Shown piece by piece: positions 1 to 8,566 of a stretch of DNA of 45,723 nucleotides (the stretch's first letter is position 1; every line of letters begins with the position of its first letter). The DNA is from an uncultured Polaribacter sp. (lineage in GTDB: Bacteria > Bacteroidota > Bacteroidia > Flavobacteriales > Flavobacteriaceae), in assembly GCA_938084845.1 (NCBI GenBank), contig CALKEB010000029.1, forward strand, positions 1 through 45,723. Reading direction: 5' to 3'. The position numbers and the translations under genes are program-made. The notes beneath the pieces are model-generated. The model searched no databases, was not told where the DNA came from, and was given only the letters and a program-made list of their open reading frames with translations.

Positions 1-2
1 TT

Positions 3-17
3 CCTGGAGGTACCACA
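3..17 (+). repeat. 15-bp direct repeat, copy 1 (tRNA 3'-tail-like)
   Basis: The 15-mer CCTGGAGGTACCACA occurs here and again, perfectly, at 8381-8395, each time followed within about 10 bases by a hairpin terminator. The GGTACCA ending looks like the 3' strand of an acceptor stem with an encoded CCA end. The window starts too late to show whether a complete tRNA precedes this copy, so the tRNA identity is inference. Confidence 0.5.
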
Positions 18-24
18 AAATTAT

Positions 25-63
25 CCCGTAACTCAATTATAAACAATGATTTACGGGTTTTTT
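25..63 (+). terminator. Rho-independent terminator
   Basis: The arms CCCGTAA (25-31) and TTACGGG (51-57) pair perfectly and are followed by six T residues, reading on the plus strand. It would end the RNA whose 3' end is the repeat at 3-17, probably a tRNA gene lying mostly outside the window. Confidence 0.75.
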
Positions 64-399
64 GGTTTTTAGGGTTGCTCCAAAGGTGTGCGCAGTTTGT
101 AATATTACATAACGGCTATACTGTTATATTACACTCCAAAAGTTAAGTTACTGGTTACCTAAGTGAAGCATGAAACAACGAATAAAACATTGTACCATCC
201 TCGTTTTTTAAACCCAGTAGTAAACAAAGAATTATCACTTGAAACACGTACAATACGCTTTGCTCCAGGTCGTATGAATTTTGAGAAATGACTTATATAA
301 TATTATGAGCTAAAAATATTAATTCTCCCGTTTGGGTATCACTATAGGTCTTCATACCAAAGTGAAAATGTTATTACGTAAATTTAGAGAATATATTTT
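64..399. other. Gene-poor region with no intact gene
   Basis: No intact coding sequence is visible. The stretch holds the GH30 remnant described separately (about 159-370, minus) and a short palindromic patch: TGTAATATTACA at 98-109 and the ATAAC/GTTAT arms at 109-113 and 123-127. On the minus strand, about 62-110 also reads AHTFGATLK, which might be the far C-terminal end of the same decayed glycosidase, but this is weak. Confidence 0.5.
159..370 (-). pseudogene. Decayed C-terminal fragment of a GH30 glycosidase
   Basis: Translating the minus strand gives HFSKFIRPGAKRI from 290 downward, preceded in the same frame by YYIS. This matches the C-terminal beta-domain motif of GH30 enzymes (glucosylceramidase/beta-1,6-glucanase type), where YY.xGHFSKFIRPGA.R is characteristic. 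A second piece, DTQTGELIF (frame ending at the stop at 293-295), fits the residues that normally come just before it, but lies in another reading frame. The remnant therefore has at least one frameshift and in-frame stops, and lacks the whole catalytic barrel. It sits directly downstream of the GH31 gene on the same strand, so it may be what is left of a neighbouring glucan-degradation gene. Identification is from recalled family motifs; an alignment would settle it. Confidence 0.6.
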
Positions 400-2805
400 T
401 TAATTTCCAAATAAATGCAATTCTGTAAATTCTTTATCTATAGTTATAGCTTGTGTTTCAGCAGTATTTACATTCTCTAATTTAATTGCAACATTGTCTA
501 TTTGAATAGATGTAATTGCAAATGGTAAATTATGGAATACCATATTAAATTTAGTGTAGTCTGCATTAAACTCTCCACGTTTATGTTGTTGTATAATTAA
601 TTCTTTTTTCTTCCCCGTTACTTTAAAAGTTCTTAAACTAAATCTCCCTTTTTTGTAATCATATCCGTCATGTGCATCATCATATAATTTAGAGGTTTCT
701 TTCCCTTTTTTATAATAAACATCTAAAGTAATTTCATCAAATTTCTTTTCACCAACATATTGCTGAACAGGGTATTTAGGGAGTACGGCACCTTCTTTAA
801 TAAACATTGGCATACTATCTAAATCTGCATCTACCCACATTTCTTTCCCTCCTTCAACCAATTCATCTGTCCAGAAATTATACCATTTACCACGAGGAAT
901 ATACATTCTTCTTCCTTTAGCATTTGGTTCTTGTATGGGACAAACCAAAATTTGTTCTCCATAAATAAACTCATCACTTCTATAATGCGTAGCTTCATCT
1001 TCTTGATCGTATAAAACTAACGATTTTAAGATTGGAGTACCGTCATTTATATACTTCCAAAAAGAAGTATATAAGTAGGGTAAAAGTTGGTATCGTAATT
1101 CTACGAATTTCCTTACAATATCTGTAATTTCTTCACCAAAAACCCAAGGCTCTTGCGCTCCATGATCTCCAGATGAATGTACCCTACAAAAGGCATGAAA
1201 TACACCTAATTGAATCCAACGAGCAAATAATTCTCCTTGTGGCTGTTCTGCAAAACCACCAATATCAGAACCTGCAAAAGAGAAACCAGACATTGCCATT
1301 CTTTGTGCTTGGTTGTTTGCTATTGCTAAATGTTCCCAAGTTGCTACGTTGTCTCCCATCCAAGTAGAGGTATAACGTTGTGCACCAGAATAAGCAGATC
1401 TTGTAATTACAAAAGGTCTTTTCGGATAGGCATATTTTTTTAATCCGTGGTAGGTGGCACGTGCCATTTGTGTTCCGTAAATATTATGTGCTTTTCTATG
1501 TGAACACGGATTCCCATCATAATCATGACGCACATCGTCTGGAAAAGATTTATTAGGAACGTCCATTACAGCTGGTTCGTTCATGTCATTCCAAACACCT
1601 TTTACTCCAATATCTTCAATTAATTCTTTAAACAAGCCGGACCACCACTCTCTAACTTCTGGTTTCGTATAGTCAGGAAAATAACATTCACCTGGCCAAA
1701 CCTTCCCTTTCATATAGGGGCCATCTGCACGTTTACAGAAATAATCTTTATCTAAAGCTTCTTTAAAAACATCATATTCTAGATCTATTTTAATTCCTGG
1801 ATCTATAATAACAACAGTCTTAAAACCGTCATCTTCTAGTTCTTTAACCATACGTTTTGGATCTGGAAAGTGATTTTTATCCCAAGTGAAACAACGGAAA
1901 CCATCCATATAATCGATATCTAAATAAATAGCATCACACGGAATTTTCAGGTCTCTAAACGTATTGGTAATTTCTTTAACGTTAGCCTCGGGATAATAAG
2001 ACCATTTACATTGATGAAAACCTAAAGCCCATAGCGGAGGTAAAGCGTGAGGTTTACCTGTTAAATCTGTGTAGTTTTTAACAACATCCTGCATCTGTGG
2101 TCCGTAGATAAAATAGTAATTCATCTCACCTCCCTGTGCCCAAAAACTGGTTACATTTCTTCTTTCTTGAGCAAAATCAAAAGAAGTTTTAAAAGTGTTG
2201 TCAAAGAAAATACCGTAGGCTTTATTGTCTTGTATTGCTGTATAAAAAGGAATTGCTTTGTATATAGGATCTGTATTCTTACCAAAAGCATAAGAGTCTG
2301 TTGCCCAGTTTTCGAAACGTTTCCCTTTCAAATTTACATCTACAGGCTTGTCTCCAAGACCATAAAAACTTTCTGATTTCTGACAAGTTTTACTCATTTT
2401 TACAATATCACCACCATGTCGATAACATTCTTCCCAGTGAAAACCAATTTCGTCTTCATTAATTAATTTGTTGTCAATAGCATCAAATAAACTTACTTGT
2501 AAACTTTGTTTTTCTACTTTACAAATTAACTTAGAGGTTATTATACTGTAATGAATTTCATCTTCTGTTATATCCAAAAAACTATATCCTCTGCTTGCAT
2601 GTATGGTAACCCCGTAAGAAAAATCATTTTCAAATTTACCAGTAGTACTATATCTAAAACGGATAACACTATCTCTAACCACAGTCACCTGCAGAACAAC
2701 CCCATTTTTTGTAGAAAAATGGAGTGTATCTATGTCTTTCTTGTAATTTATTATTTTTGAAGGAAATAAATTCCCTTTTTGTTCTAGTTCTGTATTAACA
2801 ATCAT
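400..2805 (-). CDS. GH31 alpha-glucosidase
   Basis: An 801-residue glycoside hydrolase family 31 protein expected to release glucose from alpha-1,4-linked oligosaccharides or glycogen breakdown products. The catalytic nucleophile motif WNDMNEP lies at residues 405-411 (Asp407), and the acid/base Asp485 is in WMGDN. The N-terminal beta-sandwich with YGLGDKP near 149-154 and the C-terminal beta domains are present, so the length is normal for the family. No signal peptide is evident, so it is probably cytoplasmic. It follows glgB on the same strand after a 273-bp gap carrying a possible weak hairpin, so it may have its own promoter. Substrate specificity (maltase versus isomaltase or alpha-xylosidase) cannot be read from sequence alone. 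Confidence 0.93.
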   Translation of the reverse strand: MIVNTELEQKGNLFPSKIINYKKDIDTLHFSTKNGVVLQVTVVRDSVIRFRYSTTGKFENDFSYGVTIHASRGYSFLDITEDEIHYSIITSKLICKVEKQSLQVSLFDAIDNKLINEDEIGFHWEECYRHGGDIVKMSKTCQKSESFYGLGDKPVDVNLKGKRFENWATDSYAFGKNTDPIYKAIPFYTAIQDNKAYGIFFDNTFKTSFDFAQERRNVTSFWAQGGEMNYYFIYGPQMQDVVKNYTDLTGKPHALPPLWALGFHQCKWSYYPEANVKEITNTFRDLKIPCDAIYLDIDYMDGFRCFTWDKNHFPDPKRMVKELEDDGFKTVVIIDPGIKIDLEYDVFKEALDKDYFCKRADGPYMKGKVWPGECYFPDYTKPEVREWWSGLFKELIEDIGVKGVWNDMNEPAVMDVPNKSFPDDVRHDYDGNPCSHRKAHNIYGTQMARATYHGLKKYAYPKRPFVITRSAYSGAQRYTSTWMGDNVATWEHLAIANNQAQRMAMSGFSFAGSDIGGFAEQPQGELFARWIQLGVFHAFCRVHSSGDHGAQEPWVFGEEITDIVRKFVELRYQLLPYLYTSFWKYINDGTPILKSLVLYDQEDEATHYRSDEFIYGEQILVCPIQEPNAKGRRMYIPRGKWYNFWTDELVEGGKEMWVDADLDSMPMFIKEGAVLPKYPVQQYVGEKKFDEITLDVYYKKGKETSKLYDDAHDGYDYKKGRFSLRTFKVTGKKKELIIQQHKRGEFNADYTKFNMVFHNLPFAITSIQIDNVAIKLENVNTAETQAITIDKEFTELHLFGN

Positions 2806-3025
2806 TTTTTTGGTTGTTTATTATCGTATGCAAAAATGGCAAAATTTGATACAATACAATTGTTTAAAATTCTTTTTTTTACGATAAGGTATTCGTTTAT
2901 TTTAAAGCTAAAAATAGTGTTAATTTGATTAAATGATAGTCGAATATTCGTTTTTCTACAAAAGGGTTAGGAGAATTTTTAAAGTCTTAAAAAAAGTCTC
3001 TTTTATTATGAAGTTCAAAAAATAA

Positions 3026-3068
3026 GTTCTCTTTTTTTATCTAAACAATAGTCTTTAAAAAAAAGAAC
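3026..3068 (-). terminator. Possible terminator downstream of glgB
   Basis: GTTCT at 3026-3030 pairs with AGAAC at 3064-3068, and the stem extends through A/T runs with one bulge. On the minus strand it is followed by a T-rich run. Because most of the stem is A-T, strength is uncertain; it may only partly separate glgB from the GH31 gene. Confidence 0.35.
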
Positions 3069-3078
3069 TGTATTAAAG

Positions 3079-4980
3079 TTATTCATATTTAAACGCTACC
3101 ATACCTAATGGTGGTAGTTCTAATACTACTGAATTTTCTCTGTTGTTCCATGTCTTTCTGTCAGAAGTAAGTGTTGTGTTTGTGAAATTTCCAGTACCGT
3201 TATATTTTGAAGCATCACTATTAAAAATTTCTTTCAGAGTTCCATTTTTAGGCAAACCAATTCTATAATTCTTTTGAGGTGTTTGCGTTAAGTTTAAGAC
3301 AATAACTAGATTTTCTTTTTCTCGGTCTCCTTTTCTTATGTAGCTAATAATAGAGTTCTCATGATCACCATGGTCTATCCATTCAAAACCTTCAGTTGAG
3401 AATTGTTTTTTGTGCAATGCCGTTTCCTCTTTATATAAGGTATTTAGATCTTTTACCAAATTTTTTGCCCCTTTGTGCACGTCATATTCTAATAGATGCC
3501 AGTCTATACTTTGTTGAAAATTCCATTCAGAACTTTGTCCAAATTCTGATCCTTGAAACAATAATTTTGTGCCAGGATGTGTGTACATAAAACTATATAA
3601 CAAACGTAAATTTGCAAATTTTTGCCATTCATCTCCTGGCATTTTACTTAAAATAGATTTTTTACCATATACTACTTCATCATGAGACAGCGGTAGCATA
3701 AAATTTTCTGTAAAGGCATAATTTAAACTGAATGTTAGATCGTTTTGATGATGTTTTCTATAGACAGTATCTTTTGCAAAGTAATCTAAAGAGTCATGCA
3801 TCCAACCCATCATCCATTTCATTCCAAACCCTAATCCGCCAGAAAAAACGGGACTAGATACTTTCGGAAAAGAAGTAGATTCTTCTGCTATGGTCTGTAC
3901 ATCTGGAAAATTCTCATAGACAGCAATATTCATCTCTTTTAGAAAAGCAATCGCATCTAAATTTTCTCTACCACCAAACTCATTTGGTTCCCATTCGCCA
4001 TCTTTTCTAGAATAATCTAAAAATAACATAGAGGCAACAGCATCAACTCTTAAACCATCAGCATGGTATTGTTCTAGCCAAAATATTGCATTACTTATTA
4101 AAAAGGATTTAACTTCATTTCTACCATAATTAAAAATAAGACTTTTCCAATCTTGATGATATCCTTTTTTAGGATCTGGATGCTCATATAAACAAGATCC
4201 ATCAAAATTACCCAAACCGTGCGCATCTGAAGGGAAGTGAGAAGGAACCCAATCTAATAGTACACCAATTCCCTTTTCATGAAACTTATCTATTAAAAAT
4301 TTAAATTCATCTGGGTAGCCAAATCTAGAAGTAGGAGCGAAATAACCTGTTAATTGGTATCCCCAACTTGGATCATATGGAAACTCCATTATTGGCATTA
4401 ATTCTACATGTGTGAAATTCATTTCTGCAACATAATCTACAAGTTCATCAGCTAATTCGGTGTAACTCATAAACCTATTTTCTGCTACTTTTTGTTTCCA
4501 AGAACCTAAATGAACTTCATAAACAGAATGTGGAGCGTTTAAAGCATTGTACTTTTTACGAGCTTTCATCCATTTTTTATCCCTCCAAGAATAATTATCC
4601 TCCCAAACAATAGAAGCTGTTTTTGGCGGATGTTCGCATCTACGCGCATAAGGATCTGCTTTTTCTGAAACAGAATCTGTATTTCTTATTTTGTATTTAT
4701 AGGCGCTCCCTCCTCCTGCATATGGAATAAAACCTTCCCAAATACCACTAGAATCCCATCTTACATTAAGTGGATGTTCTTGGTCATTCCAATAATTAAA
4801 ATCTCCAATTACAGAAACCTCTTTTGCATTAGGCGCCCAAACCGCAAAATAAGTACCTTTTATACCGTCTTTTGTAATGATATGAGAACCAAATTTTTCA
4901 TATAATTTATAATGTTTACCACCCTTAAATAGGCTAATATCGAAATCTGAGAATAAACTATGTGCTATAACTTTAGACAT
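3079..4980 (-). CDS. glgB: 1,4-alpha-glucan branching enzyme
   Basis: GlgB cuts an alpha-1,4 chain and rejoins it as an alpha-1,6 branch during glycogen synthesis. An N-terminal CBM48 domain (about 40-100) precedes a GH13 barrel. The nucleophile is Asp313 in GLRVDAV and the acid/base is Glu366 in IAEES; the third acid lies in LSHDE. At 633 residues it lacks the extra N1 module of the longer enterobacterial enzymes, a common short form. The ATG at 4980 is 25 bases after the glgC stop, so it is read with glgA and glgC. All family hallmarks are present and I see no damage. Confidence 0.96.
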   Translation of the reverse strand: MSKVIAHSLFSDFDISLFKGGKHYKLYEKFGSHIITKDGIKGTYFAVWAPNAKEVSVIGDFNYWNDQEHPLNVRWDSSGIWEGFIPYAGGGSAYKYKIRNTDSVSEKADPYARRCEHPPKTASIVWEDNYSWRDKKWMKARKKYNALNAPHSVYEVHLGSWKQKVAENRFMSYTELADELVDYVAEMNFTHVELMPIMEFPYDPSWGYQLTGYFAPTSRFGYPDEFKFLIDKFHEKGIGVLLDWVPSHFPSDAHGLGNFDGSCLYEHPDPKKGYHQDWKSLIFNYGRNEVKSFLISNAIFWLEQYHADGLRVDAVASMLFLDYSRKDGEWEPNEFGGRENLDAIAFLKEMNIAVYENFPDVQTIAEESTSFPKVSSPVFSGGLGFGMKWMMGWMHDSLDYFAKDTVYRKHHQNDLTFSLNYAFTENFMLPLSHDEVVYGKKSILSKMPGDEWQKFANLRLLYSFMYTHPGTKLLFQGSEFGQSSEWNFQQSIDWHLLEYDVHKGAKNLVKDLNTLYKEETALHKKQFSTEGFEWIDHGDHENSIISYIRKGDREKENLVIVLNLTQTPQKNYRIGLPKNGTLKEIFNSDASKYNGTGNFTNTTLTSDRKTWNNRENSVVLELPPLGMVAFKYE

Positions 4981-5005
4981 GTAATAATTTTAAATTTAGA
5001 TATTT

Positions 5006-6268
5006 TTAAATTACAGTTCCTTTAGAAATTATTGCTCCTTTTTTGACAACAACTATACCGTCCTTTACTAGGTAGTTGTCTGTTTCAATATCTTTTAAAT
5101 GCAAGCCTCCATTAATTCTACAATCGTCTCCAATTCTACAGTTTTTATCAATAATACAATTATTAATAAAACATCTATCTCCAATACCTAGCTGAATATC
5201 GATACTTTTATTTTTTATTTCGTCTAAAGATTCATAAGCATCATTACCCATCATATAGGTTTTAGTAATAATAGTTTCTTTACCTATTCTTGATCGAATG
5301 CCGATAACAGATCTTTCAATTTTTTCTGCATTTATAATACAACCATCTGCAATAATTGATTTATTTAATATGGTATTTGTAAATTTTGAAGTAGGTAAGA
5401 TACGGGCTCTCGTAAACACTCTATTTTCATCATATAAATTAAATTTAGGTAAATCATCCGTTAAGCCCAAGTTTGCTTCAAAGAAAGAATCTATATTCCC
5501 AATATCAGTCCAATAGCCTTCATATGGATAACTCATTGTTTTATGCTCTCCAATGGCTTGTGGTATAATTTCTTTACCGAAATCAATCGTTTCAGGGTTC
5601 GCCATCAATTCAATCAATAAATCGCGATTAAAAATGTAAATTCCCATAGAGGCAAGATAATTTCTACCTTCACTTTTCATTTCTGGACTTACTTCTGAAG
5701 TCCAATCTGGCAATAATTCTGAGGCAGGTTTTTCTATAAACGAGGCAATTGTGTTATCATTATTGGTTTTTAAAAGACCAAATGATGTTGCATCCTTAGC
5801 ATTTACAGGGTAGGTTGCTATAGAAATTTTAGCACCACTTTCCTTATGTTTTTGAATCATATCCTTAAAATCCATATTATACAGTTGATCTCCAGACAAT
5901 ATTAAAGCATATTCAAAATCATTTTCTAAAAAATGATGCATACTTTGTCTTACGGCATCTGCTGTTCCTTGAAACCATTCATTACTCTGCATGGTTTGCT
6001 CTGCTGCTAAAACATCTACGAATGCAGCGCTAAAAAAACTAAAATGATAGGTGTTTTTTATATGTGCATTTAAAGAAGCAGAATTAAATTGTGTTAAAAC
6101 GTACATTCTTTTAATGTCTGAATTAATACAGTTAGAAATAGGAATGTCTACCAATCTATATTTCCCTGCAATAGGAACTGCTGGTTTAGACCTGTTTTTT
6201 GTCAATGGGTAAAGTCTAGAACCTTGTCCTCCGCCTAAAATAATACCTAATACTTGATCATTTATCAT
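5006..6268 (-). CDS. glgC: Glucose-1-phosphate adenylyltransferase
   Basis: GlgC makes ADP-glucose from glucose-1-phosphate and ATP, the committed step of bacterial glycogen synthesis. The nucleotidyltransferase signature GGGQGSRLYPLT is at 12-23, followed by SKPAVP at 27-32, and WTDIGNIDSFFEANL is the typical region near 250. The C-terminal part (about 300-420) has the isoleucine-rich left-handed beta-helix pattern of this family. Length (420) is normal. Start and stop almost touch: only two bases separate the ATG from the glgA stop, supporting co-transcription. Allosteric control by glycolytic intermediates is known for the family but not visible here. Confidence 0.96.
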   Translation of the reverse strand: MINDQVLGIILGGGQGSRLYPLTKNRSKPAVPIAGKYRLVDIPISNCINSDIKRMYVLTQFNSASLNAHIKNTYHFSFFSAAFVDVLAAEQTMQSNEWFQGTADAVRQSMHHFLENDFEYALILSGDQLYNMDFKDMIQKHKESGAKISIATYPVNAKDATSFGLLKTNNDNTIASFIEKPASELLPDWTSEVSPEMKSEGRNYLASMGIYIFNRDLLIELMANPETIDFGKEIIPQAIGEHKTMSYPYEGYWTDIGNIDSFFEANLGLTDDLPKFNLYDENRVFTRARILPTSKFTNTILNKSIIADGCIINAEKIERSVIGIRSRIGKETIITKTYMMGNDAYESLDEIKNKSIDIQLGIGDRCFINNCIIDKNCRIGDDCRINGGLHLKDIETDNYLVKDGIVVVKKGAIISKGTVI

Positions 6269-6270
6269 CG

Positions 6271-7668
6271 TTAATTTTTTAGAGATTTATATAAGTTTAC
6301 GTACGCTTGTGCAGAGTTACCCCATGAATGGTCTATTTGCATCATTTTTTTAAGATTCTTTTTGAATTCCTTTTGATTGAAATAAATGGATGCTTTGGTA
6401 ATTGCTGAGGTTACTTTTTCTATTGTAACTCCATGATGAACAACTCCAAAACCATTTTCTTTGGTAATATCTATAATAGTGTCTTTTAAACCACCAATGG
6501 CATTTACAATTGGCACGGTGCCATATCGCAAAGAATACATCTGATTTAAACCACAAGGCTCTACGCGAGAAGGCATTAATAAGAAGTCTGCACCAGCGTA
6601 CATAACATGTGCCAGCTTTTCATCATATCCAATAAACTTATTAAAGTTTTCTTGAGATATTGAATTTAGTGCCTCTTCTGTTTTTTCATACCCAGATCCC
6701 AGTAAAAGAATAGAAATATTATTTTCTGATAATGCTTCTTTAAAAATTTCAGGGAATAAATCGGCTCCTTTTTCACCTACTAATCTTCCTATAAATACAA
6801 AAAGTGGTTTCTTAACATCTAAGTTATACTCTTTACACAACCACTTTTTATTGCTGCTTTTACCAGATATTACATTAGATTTATCATAATTTTTAATGAG
6901 TTTTTCATCTGTTTTAGGATTCCAAACACTCCAATCGATTCCATTTAATATACCAATACATTTTGAGCTTTCATGATTTAAAAGGTCTTCCAATCCGTTT
7001 GCTTTTATTTTTAACTCTTCCATGTAAGACGGAGAAACGGTAGTAACTTTCCATGCGCATTTTATGGCTGTTGCTAGAGAGTTTATATTTCCATCCCAAT
7101 CTAATAAACCAATATTATCTTTATTAAAAGGCGGAATTAAATTTACTTTTTCGTGAGAAAACCACCCTTGGTATTGTGCATTGTGTATGGTTAGAACTGT
7201 TGGAATATTTTTTAAGGTTTTATATTTAAAACACTGAGAGATCATAAATGGAATTAACCCTGTGTGATGATCATGTGTATGGATAATATTAGGTTGTTTT
7301 TTAAAAGTTAAAACCCAATCTAAAGTAGCTATTTGAAAAGCTAAAAATCGTTCTGTATCATCACTAGAGTATACATATTTCTTATATATTAAGTCTGGAA
7401 TATCAATACAAAAAAGATCAAAATCAAGTTGATTACTTGTTAGTTTAAGAACTTTAAAATTATAGTATTGATGCCCAAGAGCAATATAATCTGAATGAAT
7501 ATCTTCAAAGGTATTACATTGAGTAAATTTATTATTGTAAAACGGCATTATCACATTTGCCTTAGTACCTAAATCTTTTTGATATTTAGGTAAAGCACCA
7601 ACAACATCTGCAAGTCCACCAACTTTAGCAATCGGAAAACATTCCGCACTTATATGTAGTATATTCAA
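6271..7668 (-). CDS. glgA: Glycogen synthase (ADP-glucose dependent), TTG start
   Basis: GlgA transfers glucose from ADP-glucose to the growing alpha-1,4 chain (GT5 family). The N-terminal ADP-glucose site KVGGLADV is at 15-22, directly after the usual opening MNILHISAECFP; the C-terminal MPSRVEPCGLNQM segment is the GT5 active-site region. Length 465 is close to the usual. The start codon is TTG at 7668: the in-frame codon four upstream is a stop (TAA), no ATG is available, and the conserved N-terminus begins here. It is the first gene of the glgA-glgC-glgB run. I could not find a TAnnTTTG promoter element; the upstream 270 bases are very A/T-rich. Confidence 0.95.
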   Translation of the reverse strand: MNILHISAECFPIAKVGGLADVVGALPKYQKDLGTKANVIMPFYNNKFTQCNTFEDIHSDYIALGHQYYNFKVLKLTSNQLDFDLFCIDIPDLIYKKYVYSSDDTERFLAFQIATLDWVLTFKKQPNIIHTHDHHTGLIPFMISQCFKYKTLKNIPTVLTIHNAQYQGWFSHEKVNLIPPFNKDNIGLLDWDGNINSLATAIKCAWKVTTVSPSYMEELKIKANGLEDLLNHESSKCIGILNGIDWSVWNPKTDEKLIKNYDKSNVISGKSSNKKWLCKEYNLDVKKPLFVFIGRLVGEKGADLFPEIFKEALSENNISILLLGSGYEKTEEALNSISQENFNKFIGYDEKLAHVMYAGADFLLMPSRVEPCGLNQMYSLRYGTVPIVNAIGGLKDTIIDITKENGFGVVHHGVTIEKVTSAITKASIYFNQKEFKKNLKKMMQIDHSWGNSAQAYVNLYKSLKN

Positions 7669-8380
7669 TCTTTGTAATTAGAATGTTATTTTATAAAAAT
7701 ACTTTTTTTTTTACTAAAAAAAAACTTTAATGATTATTAATATAAGTTTAATAAAAAAATAAAATTTATTTTGTAATAAAAAATACTAGTGTAGTTTATT
7801 AATTTCGGTGTTTATTTTATATTAAATATTTCTTGTTATTGAAAAGATCTGCTTTTTTTGTATTCTATGTATGGAGGTCGCTTTGTATTTATTAAAAGTA
7901 ATTGTAGATATAAATTATTCATCTAACATTTTTATTATTCCCAAAAGTAAATCTTAAAATGTGCTTCTAAATATCTTTAACTCTTTGAAAAAGGAATTGT
8001 TTTTCTTGATAATCCCAATCTGCATAAGAAACAGAATATCACGGAGTAACTAACTTGTCTATTTGCACCTCCATAGGAGACCCACAATACAATTAAACTT
8101 TCTTGGAATCTATTTTCTAATAGATACTTTTTTGAATGTTTCAAACTAAATCGATCTGCGAACTTTGTTGACCTTAGGACCTTATACATATTTCTTAAAT
8201 TAAATGATCTAAGCTAATATATGGAGAGAATTCCGGTTGCTCGAGAGGTTGCTACGCAGGTTCAAATCCTTGTTATTTGGTTTGATTTCTCTTTACTATT
8301 TTATCATGATTTTGTCATTATACTTTTGATTTTCATTTACTTATATAAAAACACGTAAAATGAAGTAAAACCAAAAACTC

Positions 8381-8395
8381 CCTGGAGGTACCACA
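8381..8395 (+). repeat. 15-bp direct repeat, copy 2 (tRNA 3'-tail-like)
   Basis: Perfect copy of the 15-mer at 3-17, about 8.4 kb away and in the same orientation, also followed by a strong terminator. Here the upstream 100 bases do not form a tRNA, so this is either the leftover 3' end of a damaged tRNA gene or an attachment-site-like remnant. No integrase gene lies between the copies. Confidence 0.5.
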
Positions 8396-8405
8396 TCTAT
8401 AATTC

Positions 8406-8439
8406 CCAATCTTTTGTTTTACAATTGATTGGTTTTTTT
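8406..8439 (+). terminator. Rho-independent terminator
   Basis: CCAATC (8406-8411) pairs with GATTGG (8427-8432); inside, TTGT pairs with ACAA around a TTT loop with a small symmetric internal loop. Seven T residues follow on the plus strand. It mirrors the module at 25-63 and presumably ended a now broken tRNA transcript. Confidence 0.75.
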
Positions 8440-8508
8440 GGTTTAAGAAAACTTTTTTAAATTAAACTAACAAAAGCTTGCAACGCAGGATTTGTTTTAC
8501 AAAACCAT

Positions 8509-8546
8509 AAAAAAACCTTTTAAGAAATGTCTTAAAAGGTTTTTTA
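8509..8546. terminator. Bidirectional terminator downstream of the pseudouridine synthase gene
   Basis: A 17-bp perfect stem (8509-8525 with 8530-8546) around an AATG loop, with CCTTTTAAGA at the core and A and T runs on the two sides, so it can work in both directions. On the minus strand it closes the transcript of the pseudouridine synthase gene ending at 8567. Confidence 0.85.
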
Positions 8547-8566
8547 AATTATTTTAGAAATAATAA

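Larger units (their letters stand above)
7669..8566. other. Gene-poor region with tRNA-like debris and terminators
   Basis: About 900 bases without a gene I can defend. 7681-7960 is very A/T-rich and should hold the glgA promoter. 7977-8189 (minus) has an open frame of 70 codons with no recognisable family; a neighbouring minus frame reads SYADWDYQEKQFLFQRVK, protein-like but broken by stops, which hints at decayed coding DNA. 8222-8290 (plus) contains a T-arm-like element, GCAGG-TTCAAAT-CCTTG at 8256-8272, without a matching acceptor stem. 8381-8395 repeats the tail at 3-17, with a terminator at 8406-8439, and 8509-8546 is the terminator of the next minus-strand gene. Confidence 0.5.

Noticed and set aside
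163..291. 42-codon plus-strand open frame ending in RFAPGRMNFEK
   Set aside because: The same DNA read on the minus strand gives a recognisable GH30 motif, so the plus-strand frame is the shadow.
7977..8189. 70-codon minus-strand open frame
   Set aside because: No family, no promoter, and a neighbouring frame looks more protein-like; treated as decayed or non-coding DNA.
8222..8290. Candidate intact tRNA gene
   Set aside because: A T-arm-like element is present but only three T-stem pairs form and no acceptor or anticodon stem fits; at best a remnant.
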